Source: Helichrysum umbraculigerum (taxonomy: Eukaryota > Streptophyta > Magnoliopsida > Asterales > Asteraceae). Taken from it: 64,000 nt of DNA. The notes under the pieces were generated by a model. It saw nothing but the letters and a program-made list of their open reading frames with translations. It searched no databases and had not been told where the DNA came from. The position numbers and the translations under genes were made by a program. Below, piece after piece: positions 11,270 to 21,391 of this stretch (position 1 is the stretch's first letter; every line of letters begins with the position of its first letter). Where the stretch lies: assembly GCA_949592205.1 (NCBI GenBank), contig CATIUR010000014.1:1674001-1738000 (forward strand). Reading direction: 5' to 3'.

Positions 11270-12247
11270 AGGGTTAATAATGGTTTAACAACCAAACTTT
11301 CAACTTTTTTTCGTTTTAACACCTCAACTCTTTTTTTAACGTTTTAACACTTCAACTTATAGTTTGACCAAAACTTAATACCCAAACTTTCAAATTTTTT
11401 TCGTTTTAACATCTCAACTTCTTTTTTAACGTTTTAACACTCCAACTTATAGTTTGACCACAATTTAATCCCTTTAGTTTGTTTGTACGTTTAAAATTAC
11501 ACTTCTGGATTTTTTTTGTTAACTCTTTAGTTTGAAATAATCAAGATTCAATTTGAATACACTAGAAATTCTTCTTATGTGTTGTCTATTTAATATGTAT
11601 TCTATTAATCCTTCAAAGAATACTAAGATTAGCTAACCTCGGGATCTCGAATGTTTAGCTAACCTCGTGATCTCGAATGTTATTATCCTGTTAATTATAG
11701 TTTATTATTGTTATAATTCTAACTTATTACCTGGTCAGATTTTAATCAGGGTATTTATAACCGGTAACCTGCTGAATAGGTAATGTTGAAATAATTGACT
11801 AGAAATACCCATTTATCGTTTAATACCCATTTATCGTTTTTTAGCAACACACATTCATTATAAATAGCTTTTCATATAACTAGAAATATTATACACGAAA
11901 ACATTATAAAAATATATCGCTATCAAAATAAAACATTATAAAACTAATTGTGATGACACGTTACAATTAATTTATAAGCATTTAAATCATATATATGTAC
12001 GTATCAAAAAAATCCAGAAGTTTAATTTTAAACGGCCAAACAAACTAAAGAGATTAAACTGTGGTCAAACTATAAGTTGGAGTGTTAAAATGTTAAAAAA
12101 GAAGTTTAGGTGTTAAAACGAAAAAAAGTTGAAAGTTTGGGTATTAAGTATTGGTCAAACTGTAAGTTGAAGTGTTAAAACGTTAAAAAAAGTTGAGGTG
12201 TTAAAACGAAAAAAAGTTGAAAATTTAAGTATTAAATCTATTAACCC
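11270..12247. mobile_element. Mutator-like non-autonomous element, repeat-built arms
   Basis: Near-exact 9-bp duplication: TATCAAATA (11261-11269) and TACCAAATA (12248-12256). The ends are GGGTTAATA and TATTAACCC. Each arm (about 200 bp) contains two direct copies of a block with TTTTCGTTTTAACA and CAACTTATAGTTTGACCA, so the element has a repeat-within-inverted-repeat design. The AT-rich core has no gene. Confidence 0.7.
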
Positions 12248-12256
12248 TACCAAATA

Positions 12257-13560
12257 ATAATAAACTTCGGTTGAATAAATGAATTGAATATACTCTTCAC
12301 AAGACACCAAAAAATATTCCAAAAATATTCCTTCTACAAAATTTGTCTTTATTTGCATTGACTGAAACCGCATTGACTGAAACCGCCCTAAATACAAACC
12401 GCATTGACTGACCCGGCCCTCCCTAAACTAGTGTAATATTCGGGCGGTGCCCCGGGCAAACTGCTTTTAGGTAGTAATAAATTATTTGCGTTTATAATGA
12501 CGGATAAGTATTTATATGTGTGTTTGTCGATATTAAAGAAAAATAAAAATGATATAACACAATGCAGTTTGTGAAAGAATACAAAAAGTAGATAAAACGG
12601 AGCAGCTTTGTCCCTTTTAAGGAGAAATGATCGAAAGTTGGCCGATGATGAACCACGATGCAATCCCTTACATCTAATGTATAACTAAAAATGCATTATG
12701 CATAAAATAATATTAGGAAGCATCAAAGTGAACATTCATATGTATAACTACTTTAACTTTGACTCACCAATTGCTTATAATGTTGCAGGGGATGAAAATT
12801 TGGAAATAGATAGAATGAAAGAAATTAAGTAAATAACTGCAACATAGGAATTGTGGAGAAACCTTCTATATTTAATACAAACTCATAGAGATGTACAAAA
12901 CAAACAACGAAGGAAGGTAATGAGGTTTCAATATATTTGACAATCTGGTTGGACAACCAGACATAGACAACCAAGACAAAAACATGAGATAAGCATTACA
13001 TATGTAGAATATAAACACATATGTTCACATTCTATATAAGAACACATTAACTAACAGCAAGAAGCACTTGGGAAAAAAAACCGATCTATTTCCTATATGA
13101 TCAAATATTATCTATCATCAACACCTTCATGCAATTGTATTCAAGGCCCCAACTCCACTAAAATAAAAGTATATGTAAGAATGGCACACTTATATATAAC
13201 TGATGATTATCACTATCAAAGTATAAAGTTTTAACATTTCACAACATGTTCTCTTAGTTCATAACAGATGTTGAAATGCAATTTTATTCAGCAAAGCAAC
13301 ATAAACCAGATTATTACGTCTACTATTTTAGATTAACCTCTCGTCTAATCCCACTTATGGAGAATCTGATCCATCAACTAATCTCTCTCATGTATAACCT
13401 GATCAAGAAAGTAAAATAAATAATGTCGAGGAGTGGTTAATTGATATAATCAATGAACTATAAAATAAATGAATCATTGTTGGCTACATGGATGGAAACA
13501 CCAAAATCAGATAGTTATATGGATAATGAGTTCTAAATTAAATAAATTTCATAAATTACA
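12257..13560. other. Unassigned region left of Element A
   Basis: AT-rich. A triplicated GCATTGACTGAAACCG unit lies at about 12,355-12,410. On the minus strand a short possible terminal exon after TTTTAG near 13,157 ends in TGA, but it is too short to support alone. No RNA gene recognised. Confidence 0.35.
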
Positions 13561-13579
13561 AAAGTAGTCAATTGTCATA

Positions 13580-13757
13580 CCTTGATAACAAACACAAGAA
13601 ATAATTATTATAATAAAATTCCTCTGGAGAGCGTGATTGATAGTGCGCCAATGTCCCATGACCACAACTGTATAAGGTTCAACAAATGGTACACGCAATC
13701 TGAGTTCCTGGGTTGACTCTCCATAAACTTTGATCCTTAAACACCACCAATATAATT
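13580..13757 (-). other. Possible exon of an unrecognised minus-strand gene
   Basis: About 59 codons open on the minus strand between an AG acceptor-like site (TTTAAG before 13,757) and a donor-like CAAG|GTATGA (13,579). The reading VYGESTQELRLRVPFVEPY followed by VMGHWRTINHAL looks protein-like, with balanced composition in otherwise AT-rich DNA. I do not recognise the family. A second coding-like patch lies on the far side of Element A (minus strand near 50,875-50,930), so A may sit in an intron of this gene. Confidence 0.25.
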
Positions 13758-14847
13758 AACTTTAAAGATCTTCCTTAACGTTTGATACCATGAACAGACA
13801 TAGAAGCCATGAATAGTTCCTATCATCTTGGAATGCAACCGATTTCAGCTATTGTAGTTCGAAATTTTTGGCCCTAAAAGCAAAGGAAGTTGATACATAC
13901 AACCAATTTTTTGATGTATACACCAAAGTTTATGCATTATAATGTGTACAGTACAATACTGTGATGCATAATTTTGGTGTAAGTAACAAAAGATTTGTTG
14001 TATTTATCATTGCCCAAAAGCAAAGCATATGTAAAAACACAATTAAAGTTATAGGAAAGAATGAATGAATACAACAAATGAAGCATTCAAACAACAATAA
14101 ACATACAACAAACATCAATAATAAGGTTAAATATATGATTACTTATACAATAATATTTGTGGACGATAATAGAACATCTTCGTTGATAGACTCAAGAAGG
14201 TTTTATAATACCAACTGGGCGACTTTCAAAACACTTGGTATGTTCTTTTCATTATTATTACTATTTTTTTAATGGTTACAAAGAAGCATTTCATCAAGCA
14301 GATGGGGTGCAAGAAAACAATTGCCCATCATAGTTAATTTTATGAACACGATTGATGTGACGCAAAAAGTCATGTTTTCAAGGCCATTATTCCACACTTT
14401 TTGGGCACATCTTTAGTAAAAACATTCCAAAACAATCATTATTTACCAAAATTCACTAAAGTGCTCAGAATATAGACGTTGCTACAAAAATCAGTAAAAA
14501 CATCCGAATAACGAACAAAACGGAGCAAATAAGCAGCAACCAACTCTCGCACCCTCATTTATCCTATGATTAACATATTCTAACCTCATGATATGATGTA
14601 ATAGGTAAAATCGAGACGAGAAAATCAAGAATCATGCAAATCGGACAAAGGACGGAAAAGACTGGACGGTTACAAACTCCTATAAAGTGATTTCGGCTAT
14701 GCTAAAGTTGTACACATTCAATTTAAGTGAGATTGGCACCATTAGAAGCGTAACGGAATTACGAAGACACAGGCGAAAGAATCAGGTCAAACGGACGCAT
14801 AACGAAGGAGATACGGACGTTTTAAGCAACGAACGAAATCAGACCGA

Positions 14848-14943
14848 GGCCGTATACGGCCTTGGCCACCGTATACGGCCCTTCATAGACCGTATACGGC
14901 CCTTTATACACCGTATACGGCCCTATGAAGGCCGTATACGGCC
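14848..14943. repeat. Five CCGTATACGG palindromes in the A LTR
   Basis: Five copies of CCGTATACGG, the outer two extended to GGCCGTATACGGCC, at 19-22-bp spacing. Spacers CTTCATAG and CTATGAAG are themselves complementary, giving a higher-order dyad around the two middle units. The array ends about 90 bp upstream of the TATA box, an enhancer-like position. The same array is in the 3' LTR at 24,192-24,287. Confidence 0.85.
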
Positions 14944-15030
14944 CCATGACCCCCATATGCTGCTCGTTTGTGCTTCGTTTGCTTGTACGTGCGTGCTTCG
15001 CGAGTTGTTCGGCTGATTTCAAGCTTTGCC

Positions 15031-15038
15031 TATAAATA
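15031..15038 (+). promoter_or_regulatory. Element A LTR TATA box
   Basis: TATAAATA in the context GCCTATAAATAGGAGGCC, followed by CA-rich sequence suitable for initiation near CATTCTACACAC and then a CT-rich leader. The identical site occurs in the 3' LTR at 24,375-24,382. Probable start of the U3/R transcript. Confidence 0.7.
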
Positions 15039-15814
15039 GGAGGCCACTCCTCCATCATTCTACACACTTCACCATTCCATTCATTTCTCCATTTTCACTT
15101 TCTCTCTCACACACTCTCTCTCTCTCTAAACTCTCTTTCTTTCTTTCTCTCTCTAGAAATTAGGGTTAGATCTAGTTAGTTCTCAGTTAATATTTAACTG
15201 AAACTAACGGAGGGACTACTTTTGTAATAGCATAGGGAATAGTCCAGGGGCTTTTATTGTAATATTGTCAAGGATATTGCGGAAGTTCTGCTTGTACTCT
15301 CTCTCTAAACGCTTATTCAATCTACGCTTTATTAACAGTTACTTCTTTCCTTATTTGTTATAATGATAATTGCTATTGTTATTATGCTAGATTTAGGATC
15401 TGTTATTATGCGTAGTGAGTAGTTTCCTTGTGTGTTTATTATGATGTAGTTAGTTTATATATGTGTGGGGTGATGCTGCTTTAAACATATAATTGGATAA
15501 CATTATGAAGTAACGGAGGTAACGTTATACGGCTTTCATTTGTATAGCGCCGGAATCATCACTTATGTGTGTAGTACAGAAGGTGGAAGCTATGAAAGTC
15601 GTGGGCACAATCCGTTGTGGAAATAATGTTTCCAGTTATATTATATAAATGAAAACCGGTGATCTATTAATCTTGTATTTATGAATTTCTAAACCAAATC
15701 GCCTTTCCTCCAATTAAACGTGGTTAGAACCTTTATGACAAGGAGTCGCGAACCTTGATCAAACGGTCACTACCTATCTATGTTTTCTGAAACTGTAAAC
15801 ATGGTCTGAATTGC

Positions 15815-16255
15815 GTAGCTGTGGAAATACTATTTAAAACCTTTCTTATAGTACACCGTGAATCAATCAGGGATTTATTGGGAAATAGTGAGGGCTGGTT
15901 TATATCATAGATGGTTGGGCTTTAATACAAACGTAGTTTAAACTAGTCTAGAGTGACCATAAAGTATGTGACCCCGGAAAGACCACGATAAACGGCACTG
16001 TACTTCGTGTAACGTTGGAAACACCTTTGGTGAAGTACAAATACGTAGAGCTAAGGAAATGTCGGTGGTTGAAGACTGTGTCACATCCTGGTTTGACTTC
16101 AAAGCTGTGGAAATGTTTGATCGCACTGTACACCGTTAGTACACCTAAAGATCAGGAACACTGTGGAAATAAGCGATGCACTGTACACCGTTAGTACATC
16201 TTGGGTCTGGAAAACTGTGGAAATGCATAATCACATGGTACACCGTAATGAAAGC
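15815..16255. repeat. Roughly 60-bp direct repeats in the A LTR
   Basis: Four degenerate units, each with CTGTGGAAAT and, about 20-30 bp later, TGTACACCGT(T/G)A. Copies in the 3' LTR lie at about 30,866-31,303. They are downstream of the TATA box and therefore probably transcribed. Confidence 0.65.
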
Positions 16256-16968
16256 TCTAGACTAAAATATAACCATTAATATAAAGTTAATAATCACCAA
16301 ACCAAGTCTTAATCTTAAATGCCTTGTTTGACTTTGTTGTCCTCGTAGTGTTAAGAAAGGTCGGAACCTTAGTGGGTATGTTACTCTATCTCATGCACCC
16401 AGGAACTAAACATTCCAAGAAGGGTCGTTACTCCATCACCGGATAACGTTGAAGAGTTGAGCATCCTCCTCCGATCAGACTCAATTTGGCCTAGTATTCA
16501 GTGACATATTGATTGGTTTCCCCAATCAGTAGGGTACTAGTGTTTACACTATGAACAATTAAGCTCAGATAAGACACAAACCTTTAAAAGACGTTTTCGT
16601 ATCAAAACCCTAGCATCACCCCCGCATAAGCTAACGAAGTCATAACAGACACATATCCTCCATACTGATTTCATCCCTATTTCTATTTTCCATTTATTTA
16701 CTTTTTACTTAATTGCTTTAAATTACGGACCTAAGTAACAAAAACCCACTCAAACTCTGTTTTAAAGTCCCATCACTAAAATAAACAACTTGTCTTGATA
16801 CTCTCGTTTCACAATACGATTAGCTTGAAGAACGACCCTAGGTCATACTGCTGCTATACAGCCGTAGTAAAACTTAGGTCCCCAGCTCTTATAAATTTAA
16901 AACTCCACTGCCGTGTCCTCCTTCCGTTGCGTTGACGACCGTGACTGATCGGGCACACGACAAGTTTT

Positions 16969-16986
16969 TGGCGCCGCTGCCGGGGA
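16969..16986 (+). other. Element A primer-binding site (tRNA-Asp type)
   Basis: TGGCGCCGCTGCCGGGGA lies 6 bp after the LTR. From memory the complement of the plant tRNA-Asp 3' end is TGGCGCCGTTGCCGGGGA, so 17 of 18 match. Athila elements characteristically prime with tRNA-Asp. Confidence 0.8.
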
Positions 16987-17059
16987 GTTAATCGTAAGAC
17001 TCTGAAGCATCCAGACGAGTTTTCTATTTAGTGATACTTCTTTCCCATTCTTATTTTCT

Positions 17060-18223
17060 TTGTTCCAACCGACAATATCTTCCCATATCCCACAACGATA
17101 TTCGACCAGATCATCCGGATCTGAATCTCTCATTTTCGTACCCGATCCTGAGTCGATTATCCGTACCATCCGCAAAGAAAGACGTTCCCGTTTTCCACAA
17201 ATGGCCGCTCGTGTTACTCTCGCCGACAACACCAAACCATCCATCGAAGGGCGAGGAGGACCGATTAGCTATCCAGTGATTGACGGAGCTTCTTTTGAGC
17301 TTAAACACCACATCGTACAACTCATAAAAGATAACTGCCAATTCCACGGTCTACCCCGTGATGATCCCAACGCTCATATCGACAAATTCATTCAGGTTTC
17401 AAACTCCTATAAGCAGAATGGGGTTGAGCAGGATATCATCCGCTTATACTTGTTCCCCTATTCTCTCGCTTTACATGCTTCTACCTGGTTTGAGGGACTT
17501 GAGACCGGCTCAATCACCTCATGGACTGACATGGGTAATAAGTTTCTCGCTAGATACTTTCCCCCGTCCAAACAAACTCAGGCAAAGAATGACATCGCAA
17601 ACTTCCAACAAGCCCACGATGAATCTATCTACTCAGCATGGGAGCGATTCAAGAGTTTACTGAGGAAATGTCCAAACCACCAAATGACGAAGACTGACAA
17701 GGTGTGCACCTTCTACCGAGGTCTTGATCCTAACCATCGCATCAATCTTGACGCAGCAGCTCAAGGAAACTTCATGAAACTTACTGATGATGAAGCATGG
17801 AGCTTGATTGAGGATATGACGATGCATCACCACGATTGGAAGTCTGATGAGCACTCCTCATCTTTACCCCTTTCCGCAAACAACACCCGCCAAACTGAAG
17901 CCATTAAGTCTCTGAGCGATCAAATTGAGACTCTGACAAAACAGATAGCAGATCTGAAGAAACAACCACAGCAGATCCACCAAGTTCAGGCTTGCCAGAA
18001 CTGTACCAACCATCCCGCTGAAGAATACGAGGTTGAGTACGAAGATCCTACTGACGGTTCAGTCTACTATGCCCAGTTTCCTGTCAGACCTCAAAATCCT
18101 CCCGGCTTCGCTAGAACTTCACCACCCAGAACTCGAGGAAACCAATATCCTCCACGGAACAACCAACCCCCTTTCCAGCCCAGGTTTCAGCCACGATATC
18201 CGACGTACCCCCAACAACCATAA
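17060..18223 (+). CDS. gag: Element A Gag (Athila-type), frame ended by a TAA
   Basis: 387 codons; a second in-frame ATG at 17,201 (MAARVTLAD, residue 48) may be the real start. A retrotransposon Gag (capsid) domain spans about residues 75-215, with the typical Athila core: FELK..., LFPYSLALHASTWF, SITSWTDM, FLARYFPPSKQTQ, ESIYSAWERFKSLLRKCP. A coiled-coil stretch (about 280-305) and a Pro/Arg/Gln-rich tail follow. No zinc knuckle is seen. After TAA (18,221-18,223) the same frame continues to the protease frame, broken only once more by TAG at 18,446-18,448. Gag and protease were therefore once one continuous frame. Both stops are explicable as CAA-to-TAA and CAG-to-TAG transitions, typical decay of methylated DNA; programmed read-through is less likely. 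Capsid protein of the virus-like particle. Confidence 0.85.
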   Translation: MFQPTISSHIPQRYSTRSSGSESLIFVPDPESIIRTIRKERRSRFPQMAARVTLADNTKPSIEGRGGPISYPVIDGASFELKHHIVQLIKDNCQFHGLPRDDPNAHIDKFIQVSNSYKQNGVEQDIIRLYLFPYSLALHASTWFEGLETGSITSWTDMGNKFLARYFPPSKQTQAKNDIANFQQAHDESIYSAWERFKSLLRKCPNHQMTKTDKVCTFYRGLDPNHRINLDAAAQGNFMKLTDDEAWSLIEDMTMHHHDWKSDEHSSSLPLSANNTRQTEAIKSLSDQIETLTKQIADLKKQPQQIHQVQACQNCTNHPAEEYEVEYEDPTDGSVYYAQFPVRPQNPPGFARTSPPRTRGNQYPPRNNQPPFQPRFQPRYPTYPQQP

Positions 18224-18559
18224 CTTCCATACAATCAACCACTTCCATTAACCGCCACTGAGGATACCCAGCCTGCTGAGCCTGCAAAGACCATCATTCC
18301 AGTCACGAGTACTGATGACAACCTCAACAAATTCATCCAAGGTCAGACCGCTTTCAACCAAAAGACTACGGCTCGACAAGACCAAACTGATCTATTCCTT
18401 CGAAATCAACTCTCGGTCCTAAAAAGCCTTGAGAACCAGATCGGTTAGTTAGCCCAACGTCTCGATACCCGACCGCAAGGGACCTTACCAAGCAATACTA
18501 TTCAGAACCCCCACGTCGAGGAAGCCAAAACCTTAAACTCTGATAAACCAACTCCTTCT

Positions 18560-21391
18560 ATGACTGCTTCTCCAAGGGAACATTCTCCTGTCCCGCCTAC
18601 AGTTGAGACCAAATCAATGCCCACTCCGAATCGTGAGGTTGAGATTCCTTTCCCTAACCGCCTGCACAAGAAGTACAATGCCAAGTCATTCAAACTTGAT
18701 GGAAAATTCTTAGACACCGTGTCTAGAATCCCTTCTAGTACGAAGTACATCCGACGAATGCTGGCAACTAAGGACAAGATTCCTTCCACTCCTAAAGTCT
18801 CTCTGAACGCCGAGTGTTCAGCCGTCATCCAGAATGCCTTACCGGAAAAGCTAGGAGACACGGGACGATTCACCTTGCCCTGTTCCATCTATCACCCAGG
18901 CACAATACGCTCCTTGGCCGATCTTGGAGCTAGTATCAATCTGATGCCTTACTCGCTCTACTCCAGATTAGAATTAGGACCTCTCCAGCCCACTAAAATG
19001 AGCGTCCAGCTTGCCGATCAATCAGTCCGATACCCGAAAGGCATTGCTGAGAACGTCATGGTAAAAGTTGACAGGTTTTATTTCCCCACTGACTTTGTAG
19101 TGATGGATATACAGGAAGACATTAACATACCCATTATCCTAGGTAGGCCATTCATGAATACTGCACGTGCTGTTATTGACGTATGTTCTCAGGTTATCAG
19201 TCTGCGAGCACATGGACAGACAATATCATACAAAATTGATCAGTACGACTGTTCAATAATGGAGCATGCAGAGATATACGCAATATCCATGGGCAGAATT
19301 ACTTCGGATGATGACACTTCTGATTCAGAGCCAGAACCATACAGGCCATACGAGCATACTTGTCTTATCTCAGCTACTGAAGAGTCAGAATCAGAAGACG
19401 AGGAAATGGAAGAATCTGAACCAGAGGAAGAAATAGAAGAGGAGGAAGATTCAGAACAGGATGAAGAAGAAGAGGAACAACCTGAAACAGAACCAGAGGA
19501 AGAAGAGATGGAAGAAACGGAACCAGAAGAAATGGAAGAATCCGAGGAAGGACAGGAAGAATCAGAGCCCGAGGAAGTATATCAGTCCGCACCACCTCAT
19601 CAATACCTTCCTGACTCATATTTACCGACAGCAGAGATTATGCAAATCGAGAACCTCGAGAACTTCATCCCTCTGTCACAAGATGAATCAAATGAAGACA
19701 CACCGACTGATTACTCTCACGATGCAGAAGTTGGTCTCACCATGGAGAAACTCATTGCATCAGCTATTGATCCCACCAAACCTCTCGTGTCTCCCCGACT
19801 TGACGCTCTGCTGAATATTGAGAAGACTATAGCTTTATCCGCACAACACCCGGAGCTTCGAGACAAACTCTTGAGAAAGATTGCAGCATATAAAGCATCC
19901 CGACTTCCCCAAAGGATTCAAACCTTTGACGCATCTGCACCTCGAAGTCAATTCGAGAAGGGAAGTACTTCCGGATCTAGCCGTAATTCTGATTCTCAGG
20001 AGGAAAAAGACATCGAGATGGATTCCTCTCAGCCGATATCTCAGATCACTGATGACACCCTTCCACCATCCGATACTGTTGAGTTCCCTGATTTCCAGGC
20101 TAGGGATACTCCAGCTAAGGAGAGTGATGATGATGACATCATCTATACTGATGTTCCAATAGATATTCGGTCTATCCGACTTCTTGCATCTTCGACTGTT
20201 CCCGCTTCTCCTCAAATTCCGACTATCTCCAACCATGAGGAAATGATAAGTGCTATTGAAGAATTCGAAAACGACATACCTATGATGACAAGCATTATCA
20301 TTAACTCCACCAATGATTACACTCCACACCAAAGGAACCTGATTGAGGAAATCATAGCCGAATCTGAGGTCAGCCAAGCCGAGAATTCCCAAGATTACAG
20401 ATTCTTTCACAACCGCCTAAATGCCTTTGCCGAAGACCTCGCTGCTCAGCTGCTACGAGAGCACCACACTGCTGGACCAACACCTGAGGAGCTTGAGTTC
20501 TTTGAAGACCAAAGACGCATGTACAGGAAGATCTATGACACACTGTTCAGATCCGCATTTCCATATTCTGCTGAGCAACACGAGTTCTTAAATTCTTATC
20601 GCAGCAATATGTACAATGCTACTGGGAATCCCGACGCAGACATAGACATCCGGTTGATGAATGATCTCAGGGGACTTCTAGATTCTATGGCTAGGAATGA
20701 TCATATCAACGAGACTTCTCCTCATCGGTTCTACATTAACTGCACCATCGAGTACCACGCTCACAAGATTGCCGAAGATCTCGAGTACGAGAGTTCTGAC
20801 GAGAGGACGCGTGTCATCCCTTCTTCTATACCTGAAGGTTCGATGGTTAACATCGCGAACTTCCTCACTGATCGAATCAAGGAAATCTTCGCTGAAGTAC
20901 CTGATGAAGAGCACAGTCAAGTATTCAACTACGGATTACGTGAGGTCTATGACATGATGAACAATACCTTTAAGAACTCCGACCTCACGTTTTCCCACTA
21001 CCAGACCAGTCTCATCCAGGGTATTCATGAATCTATCCGAGAACTTGGAGTAAACTCCAGTATTGCAGATCACGAGACTTTACACCTGCAGTTCTTTGGA
21101 TTTATGGACTCACTCAGACAATACCATCCTGAACGAGAGATGATCGAAGCTGATGGATTCTCTTTTGTAAATTCCCGCGGAATTATCTCCAGCACAGTAA
21201 AGGAGATTACTTGGGACCTGCTGCACATAAAAAAGATTACAGAGCAACATCTGCATAGCTTCCCCATACTTTCATCTGAGATTCCAAACATCGTCGACAT
21301 CATCGCTCGCCATTTTCTGAGAATATACCCACGTAACCCCAGGATTCCACTTCTGCGCACTTCCGGTCCTGGTGGTTCCAGCACCAACTAA
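18560..21391 (+). CDS. Element A protease plus long unknown C-terminal region
   Basis: 943 codons in frame with gag; 18,560 is simply the first ATG after the TAG. Retropepsin-like aspartic protease: active-site DLGAS at residues 121-125 (Athila enzymes often have Leu here), flap region, and ILGRPF at 193-198 followed by TARAVID. An extremely acidic Glu-rich stretch covers about 274-339. Residues about 340-943 show none of the RT, RNase H or integrase motifs (no YxDD-type site, no DD35E, no HHCC). They look predominantly helical and ordered from about 590 onward (for example FHNRLNAFAEDLAAQLL, DMMNNTFKNSDL, FFGFMDSLRQYHPE). The frame is fully open for 2.8 kb. I do not recognise this extension; it may be a structural or accessory domain of a non-autonomous Athila lineage. 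Confidence 0.8.
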   Translation: MTASPREHSPVPPTVETKSMPTPNREVEIPFPNRLHKKYNAKSFKLDGKFLDTVSRIPSSTKYIRRMLATKDKIPSTPKVSLNAECSAVIQNALPEKLGDTGRFTLPCSIYHPGTIRSLADLGASINLMPYSLYSRLELGPLQPTKMSVQLADQSVRYPKGIAENVMVKVDRFYFPTDFVVMDIQEDINIPIILGRPFMNTARAVIDVCSQVISLRAHGQTISYKIDQYDCSIMEHAEIYAISMGRITSDDDTSDSEPEPYRPYEHTCLISATEESESEDEEMEESEPEEEIEEEEDSEQDEEEEEQPETEPEEEEMEETEPEEMEESEEGQEESEPEEVYQSAPPHQYLPDSYLPTAEIMQIENLENFIPLSQDESNEDTPTDYSHDAEVGLTMEKLIASAIDPTKPLVSPRLDALLNIEKTIALSAQHPELRDKLLRKIAAYKASRLPQRIQTFDASAPRSQFEKGSTSGSSRNSDSQEEKDIEMDSSQPISQITDDTLPPSDTVEFPDFQARDTPAKESDDDDIIYTDVPIDIRSIRLLASSTVPASPQIPTISNHEEMISAIEEFENDIPMMTSIIINSTNDYTPHQRNLIEEIIAESEVSQAENSQDYRFFHNRLNAFAEDLAAQLLREHHTAGPTPEELEFFEDQRRMYRKIYDTLFRSAFPYSAEQHEFLNSYRSNMYNATGNPDADIDIRLMNDLRGLLDSMARNDHINETSPHRFYINCTIEYHAHKIAEDLEYESSDERTRVIPSSIPEGSMVNIANFLTDRIKEIFAEVPDEEHSQVFNYGLREVYDMMNNTFKNSDLTFSHYQTSLIQGIHESIRELGVNSSIADHETLHLQFFGFMDSLRQYHPEREMIEADGFSFVNSRGIISSTVKEITWDLLHIKKITEQHLHSFPILSSEIPNIVDIIARHFLRIYPRNPRIPLLRTSGPGGSSTN

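Larger units (their letters stand above)
14353..16962 (+). repeat. Element A 5' LTR, 2,610 bp
   Basis: TG...CA boundaries are set by comparison with the 3' LTR and by the ACGAT duplication. It contains, in order, the CCGTATACGG palindrome array, a TATA box, a CT-rich leader, and a roughly 60-bp repeat with CTGTGGAAAT and GTACACCG. The 109-codon frame over the palindromes is created by the repeat and is not a gene. Confidence 0.92.

Noticed and set aside
14687..15016. 109-codon frame repeated at 24,031-24,360, with Arg-Pro repeats
   Set aside because: It lies over the CCGTATACGG array in the A LTR promoter. The peptide repeats are a by-product of the DNA palindromes and the frame exists on both strands.
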